From CAYZXL01 sp964482435 (GTDB lineage: Bacteria > Auribacterota > JABMQX01): DNA of 26,948 nucleotides. The stretch is taken from the NCBI GenBank assembly GCA_964482435.1, contig CAYZXL010000067.1, forward strand, positions 1 through 26,948, in the 5' to 3' direction. The notes under the pieces were generated by a model. That model had not been told where the DNA came from. It did no database searches and was given only the letters and a program-made list of their open reading frames with translations. This document shows, piece by piece, positions 9,009 to 16,665 of the stretch. How positions within the stretch are numbered: the stretch's first letter is position 1; every line of letters starts with the position of its first letter. Both the position numbers and the translations under genes were made by a program.

Positions 9009-9980
9009 TCAGTCGCCCTGGGTACTGGTACGTTCCACGGGCTTGCCAGTCGGCGAGGAGGTCGGGCGGCCGAGAAGTGCCCGAAGCGCCCCGAACGCGG
9101 GTTCGTTCTCCGGTCGCATGGGATTTGCCGTAGACATTGTCTCCGATAACGCGGATTGCATCAAGTGAAAATATGGCGGATTGTTAAGAAAGACGCCGCC
9201 GCAGAGGACAACGTCGAATGGGTTGTCGGCCAGACCGAGTTGCTTCGCCGTGAAAACTGCGAGGTCTGCGAGTTGCGCGGCGGCGGCGCGGAGTATCTCG
9301 CTGGCGACGGCATCGCCTTGCTCCGCTGTCGAGATGACGGCAGGGGCAAGGCGGGCCACGGTGGCCTTGGGGTCGTCGAGGGCATAGAGCCAGGGAACAA
9401 TCTCATCCTCTGCCCTGAGGGGGATAGCATCGAGGATTCTTCCGGTGAGGCTGGTTTTCTCTGCTCGACCTTCGGCGCAGGCGATGACAGCATTGAGGGC
9501 GCGGATGCCGATGTCGTAGCCGCTGCCCGGGTCTCCGATGAGGTGTCCGTGGCCGCCGATTTTCATGGTTTTTCCAGAGGCGGTTCTGCCAAAGACGACT
9601 GAGCCGGTTCCCGAGATGATGACTATTCCTTCCCCCTTGCTTGTGCCGCCGAGAAGGGCTGCTTCGGCGTCGGAGATGACTTTCGACTTTCGGTGCAAAA
9701 GCTGACGCCGGAGAAGGTCCTCTATGCTCTTGAAGTCGCGCGGGCGAGAGACGCCCGAAAGGGCAAAACAGAAAGCTTCGATCTCTTTCGGGGAGACCCC
9801 CGCGGCCGAACAGAGAGACTCGATTAGAGTAAGGATCGTCTTCTCGGTTCCTGCCACACCGACAATGTGGTAGTTGGCGCATCCCGCGGAAGCGCGGCTT
9901 ATGACGTGAAAATCTTCCTGTGCCAGGAGTCCGGTGCTCTTAGAGCTGCCGCCATCTATTGCGACGTAGAAACGGTGCAT
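9009..9980 (-). CDS. BadF/BadG/BcrA/BcrD-type ATPase, probable N-acetylglucosamine kinase
   Basis: This is an actin-fold (ASKHA) protein of 323 residues. The N-terminal phosphate-1 loop is AIDGGSSKSTG (7-17), SDAEAALLGG lies at 103-112, the phosphate-2 loop SGTGS at 123-127, GDPGSGYDIG at 149-158, and a C-terminal VVLCGGVFLNN adenosine-type motif follows. Members without Fe-S cysteines, like this one, are mostly N-acetylglucosamine or glucosamine kinases that make the 6-phosphate. The start at 9980 follows GAAAGGACAG, a good ribosome binding site; the open frame upstream has poor composition. It is the first of three same-strand genes, with GH2 and rtcA downstream. Together with a beta-mannosidase it could process a Man-GlcNAc type disaccharide, which is inference. 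Confidence 0.85.
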   Translation of the reverse strand: MHRFYVAIDGGSSKSTGLLAQEDFHVISRASAGCANYHIVGVAGTEKTILTLIESLCSAAGVSPKEIEAFCFALSGVSRPRDFKSIEDLLRRQLLHRKSKVISDAEAALLGGTSKGEGIVIISGTGSVVFGRTASGKTMKIGGHGHLIGDPGSGYDIGIRALNAVIACAEGRAEKTSLTGRILDAIPLRAEDEIVPWLYALDDPKATVARLAPAVISTAEQGDAVASEILRAAAAQLADLAVFTAKQLGLADNPFDVVLCGGVFLNNPPYFHLMQSALSETMSTANPMRPENEPAFGALRALLGRPTSSPTGKPVERTSTQGD

Positions 9981-10304
9981 TGACTGTCCTTTCGGGGATG
10001 CGTGCTCGGCCGAACAGGCGGTTTTGAGCGCCCGCGAACGGGTCTCACGAGATTCAATTTTAGCATTCGGCGGCGCGTCGTGGAAAGCGTTTCGTGGGTT
10101 TTCCGAAGGTGAGGGAGTCCCGCACCACGCGGACGGTTGGACAGGAAGGCTCTTGCGGCAATGAGATGTGCAAAATGATTGCGCGGGGGGGGTGGTGTGT
10201 GGCTGGGGTGAGGCCGAAGCCGACGCCACCCGCTTCATCGAAGTGATCTCCGCCTTCGGCGAACTCGCCTCCCGAGCCGGTCACTCCCCTGGGCCGAAAG
10301 GTCA
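9981..10304. other. Spacer between gspM and the sugar-kinase gene, no convincing gene
   Basis: This 324-base region separates the end of the secretion operon from the kinase gene. It should hold the kinase promoter; a TAAAAT-like box on the minus strand near 10055-10060 is the only weak candidate. A minus-strand frame of 81 codons begins with an ATG overlapping the gspM stop (TGATG) and runs to about 10060, but its translation (Gly/Pro/Arg-rich) resembles no family. The part around 10215-10300 has the look of a dispersed intergenic repeat, with CGCCTTCGGCG self-complementarity. No strong terminator is visible. Confidence 0.45.
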
Positions 10305-10841
10305 TCAACTGCCGGACTTGACGGGGACGACCGTCGCCAGCCTTATCTCGAGGTTCAGTTTGGAACGTTCAGTAGGGCTTTTGATCCAGACTCTGAGGTT
10401 TTCCACACCGATGACGTTCTCCGGCTTCTCGAGTTCTTTGAGGAACGCAACGACCTGGTCGAGGGACTTGTCGTCGTAGAAGAAGGTGGAGGTGCGTTTC
10501 TCGAAGTCGCCGTAAGGGGTGCGGCCAAGTGGCGTCTCGCGAGTCCTGGTGAAATTCAGGCGAGCCTCCGTTTCCGCCATGAAGGCGGAGAGGTCGAAGC
10601 CCTTGCGCCTCTGCAAGATTCTCTGCATGACCAGCTCGGTTTCCCTCTTGAGGCTTCTGTGCTGGGCTTCAATCCTCTGAATCTCTTTGTACTGGTCGGT
10701 CATGGACCGGACGACTGCCTTCAACTCTGCAAGCTTGTCCCTTGCCGGCCGCACTGCAAACCAGACCACAAGAAAGCAGACTACGAACATTGCGCCTGCG
10801 ATGATGATGTTCCTTTCCCTGCCGGAAAGCGTGCGCGCCAT
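10305..10841 (-). CDS. gspM: GspM/PilO-like T2SS inner-membrane assembly protein
   Basis: This small bitopic inner-membrane protein has 178 residues: a short basic cytoplasmic start, one transmembrane helix (about 12-31), a coiled-coil segment rich in Lys/Glu/Arg (about 33-80), and a periplasmic ferredoxin-like alpha/beta domain (about 100-175). In T2SS, GspM partners GspL and helps link the ATPase to the pseudopilus platform; the PilO protein of type IV pili has the same layout. The assignment rests on topology and on its position as last gene of a complete gspC-M set, since these proteins diverge strongly in sequence. An AGGTGG site precedes the ATG, and the gene starts 12 bases after gspL ends. 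Confidence 0.8.
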   Translation of the reverse strand: MARTLSGRERNIIIAGAMFVVCFLVVWFAVRPARDKLAELKAVVRSMTDQYKEIQRIEAQHRSLKRETELVMQRILQRRKGFDLSAFMAETEARLNFTRTRETPLGRTPYGDFEKRTSTFFYDDKSLDQVVAFLKELEKPENVIGVENLRVWIKSPTERSKLNLEIRLATVVPVKSGS

Positions 10842-10853
10842 TTGCCACCTGCC

Positions 10854-12500
10854 TTATTTAAGTCTCAACACGAAATGAACGTTCACACGGTTATCCCCCG
10901 CGGGAGTAGTTCCCTTGTCCTCGACGACAGCCACGTACTCCAGCCCTTCCAGGATTTCCTTCAGCTTTACGTGATCCTGTACGGAAGAAACCGTGCCTTT
11001 CAAAGTAATTAGTCCGGACCATGTCGGGGTGCTCGGGCTGCCCGCCCGGCGTGCTCTTGCACTTGGCAAATCCGGCACAGAGGACTTGGTATAGTTGAAA
11101 TCGGAAAACTCGACTTTCATGCCCTTAGCGATTTTCGTGGAGAGGTCCTTGAGGACCCCGAGGGGCGAGGCGCTTTCTCGAAGCTCCCGAAACGGCTTGA
11201 GCATCTTCTTCTCGTCCTCGAGGAGGTTTTCCAATTCGTCATTGGTTCGCGGCGTCTTGCCGGTGAAGATTGTGCTTCGCTTCATCTGAATGCGGAAATT
11301 CAGCTCCGACCGGCGGGCACCAGTTCGGTCAATGGAGGCGAAAAGGCTGAAGACAAGGAGACCGGCTGTTACCACAGTTAGCACCGCGGAAACCACGAGC
11401 CTTTTCCTCAGGCGCCTGTAAGGCCACGGGTAGGCGTGCTCTTCCTGGCGGAAATTCTGGAGGCAGGGACCCTCTCCTAAGCCTCTCAGAGCCAATCCTA
11501 TCGCCGTGGCAAACCGCGCAAAGGGCATCCCCTCTGGTGTTTTGATTCTGGCGTTCTCTGACGGAGAAAGAACCGAAACTCTCGCTGCGAGCGTTTCGCC
11601 GAGGAACTTCTCCAGCCCCCGTAGAGAAGCCGATCCACCGCTCACAATCACCCGCTCCAACGCGCCGCCCCTGATCTGGGACGCAAAATACCGAACCGTC
11701 CTATCCAGTTCGGGACCCAGCCGCTCGAAAACCACCCCGAAGGCACGGGAGAGCTTTTCCGCAAGGTCGCAGTCCGACAGCCCGGACGGGGCTTGCCCTG
11801 CTTTGATCTTTTCGGCCTCTTCGAAGCTGACGCCGAACTCTCTTGAAACCGCGTCTGTGAAATCGTCTCCGCCAATAGGTATGCACCTGACACCCAGAAG
11901 TCTGCCTTCCTGTATGTAACAGGCAATGGTCTTGGAGCCGCCCAGGTCAATCACGATTCCTGCTTCGTCTCGAAGCCCTGGTTCAGCTTGGAGGGCCGTC
12001 CCGGCGACCGCCATGAAATCCACGTCCACGACCTCCGGGTCAATCTTGGCGCGGGTGAGGAGTTTCAAACGGTCCTCTATGACCCCTTTGTGGATGGCTG
12101 TCAGCAAGACCCTCATCTTCCCCTCGGTAGCGGTCCCGGTGTCGTAGAAATCAACGATGACTTCCTCGATTGGGTAAGCAAGATGAGGTTCTGTCTGAAA
12201 CTTGAGAATCTGGCGGGCTTTATCTTCCTGGCTGAACGGAATCTCCAGGTTGCGGACGCCTGCTTGCTGGGTGGAAATGGAGGCAACTACGACTTCCGAC
12301 CGAATCTTGAGGCGCCTGCCGAGCTCTTCCACTGCCTCGCCGAGCTGGTCCGGTTGGGCTGGGCCGCTGCGCTGAATCGGCACCTCAAGGAAGTCCCTGA
12401 TAACAAGGGACGCCCCTTTCTTTGCGGCGACGACAGCCTTGACCGAGTGGCTGCCAACGTCTATTCCAATTGCCTTCCTTGCAGCGGTTAGCTCTCTCAA
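10854..12500 (-). CDS. gspL: GspL-type T2SS platform protein: PilM-like ATPase domain fused to PilN-like domain
   Basis: The 548-residue protein joins two parts. Residues 1-345 are a complete PilM/FtsA-like actin fold: phosphate-1 loop AIGIDVGSHSVKAV (10-23), phosphate-2 loop IVIDLGGSKT (182-191), adenosine motif VIVSGGSASLRGL (284-296), and the PilM-like NLEIPFSQEDKARQILKFQ (84-102). A transmembrane helix lies at about 368-390, then a coiled coil and a periplasmic PilN-like domain (about 440-548). In T2SS, GspL recruits the GspE ATPase to the membrane. Classical GspL has a degenerate actin-like domain, so the intact nucleotide motifs here are notable. The start is TTG at 12500, supported by GGGAGGC at 12504-12510. 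It lies 42 bases after gspK. Confidence 0.9.
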   Translation of the reverse strand: MRELTAARKAIGIDVGSHSVKAVVAAKKGASLVIRDFLEVPIQRSGPAQPDQLGEAVEELGRRLKIRSEVVVASISTQQAGVRNLEIPFSQEDKARQILKFQTEPHLAYPIEEVIVDFYDTGTATEGKMRVLLTAIHKGVIEDRLKLLTRAKIDPEVVDVDFMAVAGTALQAEPGLRDEAGIVIDLGGSKTIACYIQEGRLLGVRCIPIGGDDFTDAVSREFGVSFEEAEKIKAGQAPSGLSDCDLAEKLSRAFGVVFERLGPELDRTVRYFASQIRGGALERVIVSGGSASLRGLEKFLGETLAARVSVLSPSENARIKTPEGMPFARFATAIGLALRGLGEGPCLQNFRQEEHAYPWPYRRLRKRLVVSAVLTVVTAGLLVFSLFASIDRTGARRSELNFRIQMKRSTIFTGKTPRTNDELENLLEDEKKMLKPFRELRESASPLGVLKDLSTKIAKGMKVEFSDFNYTKSSVPDLPSARARRAGSPSTPTWSGLITLKGTVSSVQDHVKLKEILEGLEYVAVVEDKGTTPAGDNRVNVHFVLRLK

Positions 12501-12542
12501 TTCGCCTCCCTGTCAGCGGGGTGACTGTTTGGGGGGATGCTA

Positions 12543-13790
12543 TCATTTCGCGTTGGTCCATGCAACGTCCTGAGAGGACTCCTCAGCTTTGGCACCTTCG
12601 ACGCGCCAGTATAGAACGGTCAAGTTCCTGGCGTTATCGCGCGAAACGATGGCTATCACTTTGACCGCCGACCTATGAAACTTCCCGGTGGATTCGATCC
12701 GGAAGTTGGTGCTCTGGTAAGCGATGGCCCCCGCACTTCTCAGGATTTGGCTCAAAGCGGGGGAGACCTGGGCTATCATTCCTTCAATTTGCCTGGGCTG
12801 CTGAGGATTCTCCTGGCGGGCATCAATGATGCTGTCGGCCAGGAAATCGTCATTGTTCAGGATTGCGAGGAGAACCTCCCGGGGCGCCGTCAGAAGGTTT
12901 ATCCTCCCTGTGGAGTGTGCGGTCAGGAAATTAACCAGCCCGTAGATGGCACCGGGGTCCTGTTGTATTTCCCACGGGGCAAACTCCGGCATGGTATAGC
13001 CGAGTTTTCCTCGTTCCTCCCACTGGTCTTCCTCCAGCCCGGACAACTGCATTGGATATGGAGCGGTCCCGAAGAAGATGAGGTCGGTCATTCCTTTAAC
13101 CAGCTTGAGCTCGTAGATGGACTCCATCCGGCCGTTCCGGCAGGAGTAAGGCTGCGGCAGGGTCTCGTAGTATGTGTACTCCGCGTCACCGTCGTCGTCG
13201 GTATCAATCCAGTCGGCGATGTTGTCGGCAAGCTCGTATGGGTCAACCTGGGGAAGGCCGAGGTTTTCGATGAGAGTCTCCACCCATTCTCTGTAGATTG
13301 GCAGGGCGACGGGGGGGTTTGTTCCCGCCGATACCATAGAAGTGATTGAATTCACGTTGATCTTTCTCTCTTCGTCGGAGATGAAGATTGAGGCGGTCGG
13401 GAGGGTGCCCTGCTCTCTCGCGGTAACGAACTCTTCGTGCTTGTAGAATCCGATGTCGTCTTCCTCGAGGCGTGTCTCCTCGGCGACTTCGGCGGGGTCG
13501 GTCCTGTCGAGGACGATTCCGGTCGTCTGGGCCCACTCATCCTGAAGGTTGTCCATCCCCGGGTCGTCTTGCCGGAGGAGGTACATCGCGTAGTTCACGC
13601 CGCCCTTCGCAGCCTCCAGCGCGACGAGCCTATCCCGAAAGTTCGCGGCGATGTGCATGTCAACGCGAACCGAAAAGCTGAAATCGAGGATGACCACCGA
13701 CAGTATCGCGACGACAGCCAGGGCTACGAGAAGCGCAATTCCTTCATCATCTGCCGCCGGGTGTCGGCGGGCGCACTGCAGACCCTCCAT
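12543..13790 (-). CDS. gspK: T2SS minor pseudopilin GspK
   Basis: GspK sits at the tip of the pseudopilus with GspI and GspJ. The 415-residue protein from ATG 13790 has a class III leader ending DDEG, cleaved before IALLVALAVVAILSVVIL (18-35). It lacks the Glu at mature position 5 (Val here), which is the hallmark of GspK among pseudopilins. A large periplasmic domain follows, containing DPYELADNIADWID and other acidic stretches expected of the alpha-helical GspK insertion. The frame is open to 14012, but ATG 13790 has GGGAGAGG upstream and gives a normal leader. The start overlaps the gspJ end by 44 bases, because gspJ carries an added tail. Confidence 0.9.
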   Translation of the reverse strand: MEGLQCARRHPAADDEGIALLVALAVVAILSVVILDFSFSVRVDMHIAANFRDRLVALEAAKGGVNYAMYLLRQDDPGMDNLQDEWAQTTGIVLDRTDPAEVAEETRLEEDDIGFYKHEEFVTAREQGTLPTASIFISDEERKINVNSITSMVSAGTNPPVALPIYREWVETLIENLGLPQVDPYELADNIADWIDTDDDGDAEYTYYETLPQPYSCRNGRMESIYELKLVKGMTDLIFFGTAPYPMQLSGLEEDQWEERGKLGYTMPEFAPWEIQQDPGAIYGLVNFLTAHSTGRINLLTAPREVLLAILNNDDFLADSIIDARQENPQQPRQIEGMIAQVSPALSQILRSAGAIAYQSTNFRIESTGKFHRSAVKVIAIVSRDNARNLTVLYWRVEGAKAEESSQDVAWTNAK

Positions 13791-14787
13791 AAGACGTACC
13801 TCTCCCAGTATTCGTTCTTCCGGATGGCCTCTGTCCGGAGCCAGGCGTCGGCGGGCCGGACGTACCTTCTCTTCCCCTCCGCTCTCCGCGCTGCCTGGGT
13901 TCTCTCTGAAAACCTTCCGGGGTGCCCGGTGGCCTTTCGCCGGGGCCCACCCGCGGCCCGCCGGGCTGCGGAGAGGGCTGCCTTCCCGGTCCGCCCGGCT
14001 GCGTAGGGACACGAGTCGGGCCGGTGGGTTGCGTCAACCCGGGCTGGCCGGAGGTGGGGGTCCTCCCCATTGCGAGGGCCACTTCCGTCGAGAACTCCTC
14101 GACGACCCCTTCATCATTGAGCACCGAAAGGTCAATTCTCACCGCGCGGGGGAGGTACGCTTTCTCGTCGGAATCCCACTCGTCCATCCAGGACTTCTGT
14201 TCCTTCTCCGCTTCCTGCTGCTGCGTCGTCGCGGTCGTCCGGTCTCTCATGCGAGAGGACTGCTCCATTCCATCGAGATAGGTGAAATTGAGGCCCACAA
14301 CGTTCTTGCCGACAATGTCGAGGACCCCTCCCACGTCAGGCTCGGAGTCGGGACTCACGTCCTCCCTCCGCACGAGAATTCCCGGATAATCTTCGTCGAG
14401 GTAGTAACTCACTTCCGCGAAATCCCCCTCCGGTACGTCTCTTGCGGAAATGACGTGCCCGGCGGTGACGAAAGTCAGTGCGTCGGCGTCGGCATCGTAT
14501 CCCTGAACGTTCTCTCCTCGGAAGATGAAATTCTTTCGCGTCGGGGAAAAATAGGCGCAGGTGAGGTCCTCGCGCATTTGCGACATGATCAGCCGGGCGG
14601 CCTGATACGCGCCTTTCGTGCGCTCGTTTCGCCGAATGATCCGGCCCATGGTGTGGAATGCCCCATACATGACCGTCATGAGGATGGAGGTCAACGTGAC
14701 AGCCAGGAGCACCTCCACGAGCGTGAAGGCCTTATTGGCCCGGGGTCCGGCGTGCTCTGATGTTTGATGCTGAGCCACTTCGGGCAT
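13747..14787 (-). CDS. gspJ: T2SS minor pseudopilin GspJ with a long Pro/Gly/Arg-rich tail
   Basis: GspJ is a tip pseudopilin. In this 346-residue protein the prepilin signal reads NKA before FTLVEVLLAVTLTSILM, so Phe is mature residue 1 and Glu residue 5. The residue before the cut is Ala, not the usual Gly; Ala is tolerated in some prepilins. The folded domain spans about 40-240. From about 242 to 346 the protein is a low-complexity tail of Pro, Gly, Arg, Thr and Ser, absent from ordinary GspJ of about 200 residues. GGGAGG abuts the ATG at 14787 with no spacing, so GTG at 14778 (fourth codon), nine bases further on, may be the real start. The start overlaps the gspI end by 56 bases. Confidence 0.88.
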   Translation of the reverse strand: MPEVAQHQTSEHAGPRANKAFTLVEVLLAVTLTSILMTVMYGAFHTMGRIIRRNERTKGAYQAARLIMSQMREDLTCAYFSPTRKNFIFRGENVQGYDADADALTFVTAGHVISARDVPEGDFAEVSYYLDEDYPGILVRREDVSPDSEPDVGGVLDIVGKNVVGLNFTYLDGMEQSSRMRDRTTATTQQQEAEKEQKSWMDEWDSDEKAYLPRAVRIDLSVLNDEGVVEEFSTEVALAMGRTPTSGQPGLTQPTGPTRVPTQPGGPGRQPSPQPGGPRVGPGERPPGTPEGFQREPRQRGERRGREGTSGPPTPGSGQRPSGRTNTGRGTSYGGSAVRPPTPGGR

Positions 14788-15517
14788 CCTCCCTTGTGTT
14801 GGTTGAAGCGATATATGTAACGAGCGTCACCCGGGGGATAATCTGCTGCTCCTCCCACGGGTTTGAGTTCCACGGCTTCTGCCGCTCTTTCAAGAAAACC
14901 TCGACGACGGCCTTCTGGACGTTGGCATATTCTGTATCCTCGATGGTGGTTCGCCACCAATAATTCTGCCTCCACTCCGGCTGGTAAATCTGCGTCTCCT
15001 GCTCGTCGTAGAACTCACCTTCCTCGACGATGTACCGCAAGCCGTTGTCGTACTCGCCGGCCTGGTCCTCCTCTATCTGGGTCAATCCTTTTGCTTCGAT
15101 TTCGTTAATCTTTTCCTCCGCCAGAAGAGTGGCACGGGAGATAACCTGCGAATAGAGTGAATTGCGCATGCTTATGCTATGGCAATTGAGCAGCGCAACA
15201 ATCGAAATCGAAACCACGCACAGCGCCACAAGAACCTCAAGAAAGGTGAAGCCAGGCGTCTCTGGTCTGGCCGCATTTAAGGGGTGCAGCTCGTACAGGT
15301 AACGCCGCCGTCCCGGCGGCAGTCCCGAGGGCGTCTCGCCCTCGCAATCGGGGGCAGGATGCCCCCGAGACAGCCGGCAAGATGCCGGCGGTACACGCGG
15401 CTCCAGGCGCGCGGCCCCTGGCAGCTGTGGACTGATCGCCGGGAGCGCGCCCGGCGAAATACAGCCGCACCCAGGCGTCTGTTGCCTGTGGCGGCGTGTC
15501 AGAATCTCACAATTCAC
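14732..15517 (-). CDS. gspI: T2SS minor pseudopilin GspI, leader region expanded by a repeat insertion
   Basis: The mature part is a clear GspI-type pseudopilin: TPG before FTFLEVLVALCVVSISIVALL, with Glu at position 5, then a periplasmic domain with MRNSLYSQVISRATLLAEEK. The oddity is the N-terminus. No ATG, GTG or TTG in frame lies near the cleavage site. The best start is GTG 15517, with AAGGAG eight bases upstream, inside the gspH end. This gives 261 residues with an 89-residue leader, where 6-20 is usual. A 219-base in-frame insertion explains it: removing it leaves a normal 16-residue basic leader, VNCEILTRRHRQQTPG. An ATG at 15604 is also in frame but lies deeper in gspH. Whether the long leader is still processed is unknown. 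Confidence 0.82.
   Translation of the reverse strand: MNCEILTRRHRQQTPGCGCISPGALPAISPQLPGAARLEPRVPPASCRLSRGHPAPDCEGETPSGLPPGRRRYLYELHPLNAARPETPGFTFLEVLVALCVVSISIVALLNCHSISMRNSLYSQVISRATLLAEEKINEIEAKGLTQIEEDQAGEYDNGLRYIVEEGEFYDEQETQIYQPEWRQNYWWRTTIEDTEYANVQKAVVEVFLKERQKPWNSNPWEEQQIIPRVTLVTYIASTNTREDARSGSASNIRARRTPGQ
15252..15480. repeat. Hairpin-array element inserted in the gspI leader, flanked by 10-bp direct repeats
   Basis: CCAGGCGTCT occurs at 15252-15261 and again at 15471-15480, flanking 209 bases packed with short palindromes: GCCGCCG/CGGCGGC (15304-15320), GAGGGCG/CGCCCTC (15327-15343), TCGGGGGC/GCCCCCGA (15348-15368), GCCGGC/GCCGGC (15373-15389), CCAGG/CCTGG (15403-15421) and TCGCCGGG/CCCGGCGA (15436-15457). 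The direct repeats look like a target-site duplication. The net insertion of 219 bases is 73 codons with no stop in the gspI frame. It encodes no protein of its own and resembles the GC-rich hairpin repeats common between genes in planctomycete-like genomes. Confidence 0.75.
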
Positions 15518-16118
15518 CTCTGGCACTCCTTGGTGGCTCTCTTTCGACGAGGGCCGGGGGAGGGTCAGGGACAAAAGCGTACTTGTAAACTCTCGCCTGC
15601 CCATTGTAATGCTCCAGATAAACCGTATAGACCCTTTCCCTTGAGTCGGTCAGGTAAATCGCCACCTCATCGGTCGTCCCGTCGGGATGAAATTCTATTC
15701 TGACTCTTCCGTCGTAAACATCCGTCCCGTCCGGGAGGCCGATATGCTCGAAGGCGATTTTCTTCTCTAATTTCTTCTTCGAGAGGAAGTCGTCGGTGAC
15801 CTCTTTGAAATAGAGCTCCTCGTCGAGGGACTCCGTTTGTTGGTACTCCACCTGGCTCAGGTCGGCCTCGTCGTTGATGATCGTCACCCAGTACTGTTTA
15901 GTGTCGAGGTCAAGGTTGAGAAAGTAGCTGCGTCCGTCTCTGGCGGCGGCGTTGCGAATGTACGCGATTGTTCCCGCCAGACCACGCGCGGCGCCTCCGA
16001 GCGTCGCCTTGGAGAGGCTTGCGCTGAACCGCGGCGCCGTAATGGCCATCATGATTCCGATGATGACCACCACCACAGTCAGCTCTACGAAAGTGAAACC
16101 GTTTTTTCTGCGCACCAT
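15507..16118 (-). CDS. gspH: T2SS minor pseudopilin GspH
   Basis: This pseudopilin has 203 residues from ATG 16118. The seven-residue leader MVRRKNG is followed by FTFVELTVVVVIIGIMMAI with the conserved Glu at mature position 5. A GspH/FimT-type periplasmic beta domain follows (LAGTIAYIRNAAARDGRSYFLNLD). GspH probably connects the tip complex to the GspG shaft. An in-frame TTG at 16133 is possible, but neither start has a strong ribosome binding site; the ATG gives the typical leader length. Its end overlaps the proposed gspI start by 11 bases, and it lies 59 bases after gspG. Confidence 0.9.
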   Translation of the reverse strand: MVRRKNGFTFVELTVVVVIIGIMMAITAPRFSASLSKATLGGAARGLAGTIAYIRNAAARDGRSYFLNLDLDTKQYWVTIINDEADLSQVEYQQTESLDEELYFKEVTDDFLSKKKLEKKIAFEHIGLPDGTDVYDGRVRIEFHPDGTTDEVAIYLTDSRERVYTVYLEHYNGQARVYKYAFVPDPPPALVEREPPRSARGEL

Positions 16119-16177
16119 TTCAGGAGTCGGCAAGTTTTACGCGACGGGAGCAAAACGAGACGCCCTGCTCCGCCGTC

Positions 16178-16627
16178 TTATATCTCGTCGAGGTTGTGGT
16201 TGGTTATATCCCTGCTGACGCCCTCTCCGCCGTCCACGCCGTCCTTCCCGTAGCAAACGACGTCGAAATCGGTGTTGCTGGTCCCCGGCAGCCGATAGAG
16301 GTAGTCTCGCCCCCACGGGTCCCTGGGAACTTTCTCAATGTAGGGACCAGCCCAGCGAGCCGATAGGTCGCTATCCAAGGGTTTTTCGACGAGCGACCTG
16401 AGCCCTTCCTCGTTGCTCGGAAAAGCCCCCGTGTCTATATAGAACTCCCCGAGGGCCTGTTTGAAAATCGCAATTTGCGTTTTGGCGGCGGCTTGCCGCG
16501 CTCGGTCCGGGTGGCGCAGGACGTTCAATCCGACGACTGTGACGAGTATCCCTAAAATGGTGACGACCACCAGGAGCTCAACGAGGGTAAAGCCCCTGTT
16601 TTTTGTTTTGTTTGTCAACCTCTTCAT
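16178..16627 (-). CDS. gspG: T2SS major pseudopilin GspG
   Basis: GspG forms the pseudopilus shaft. The 149-residue protein fits the family. The leader MKRLTNKTKNRG is cleaved before FTLVELLVVVTILGILVTVVG, with Glu at mature position 5. The GspG core shows the typical ALGEFYIDTGAFPSNEEGLRSLVEKP, and the calcium-site region has PRDPWGRDYLYRLPG followed by FDVVCYGKDGVDGGEG. Both are hallmarks of GspG that separate it from type IV pilins. The ATG is preceded by GGAGGACAAGAG, a good site. It starts 38 bases after gspF. Confidence 0.97.
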   Translation of the reverse strand: MKRLTNKTKNRGFTLVELLVVVTILGILVTVVGLNVLRHPDRARQAAAKTQIAIFKQALGEFYIDTGAFPSNEEGLRSLVEKPLDSDLSARWAGPYIEKVPRDPWGRDYLYRLPGTSNTDFDVVCYGKDGVDGGEGVSRDITNHNLDEI

Positions 16628-16665
16628 CTCTTGTCCTCCGTATTCCTTTGGCGGCTGAACCTGTC

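Noticed and set aside
9981..10238. N-terminal extension of the BadF-type kinase
   Set aside because: The actin fold starts at the ATG at 9980, which has its own ribosome binding site. The extension is Ser/Pro/Thr-rich without homology.
13791..14012. N-terminal extension of GspK
   Set aside because: It would add 74 Arg/Pro-rich residues before a prepilin leader; it is the shadow of the gspJ tail. ATG 13790 has a good ribosome binding site.
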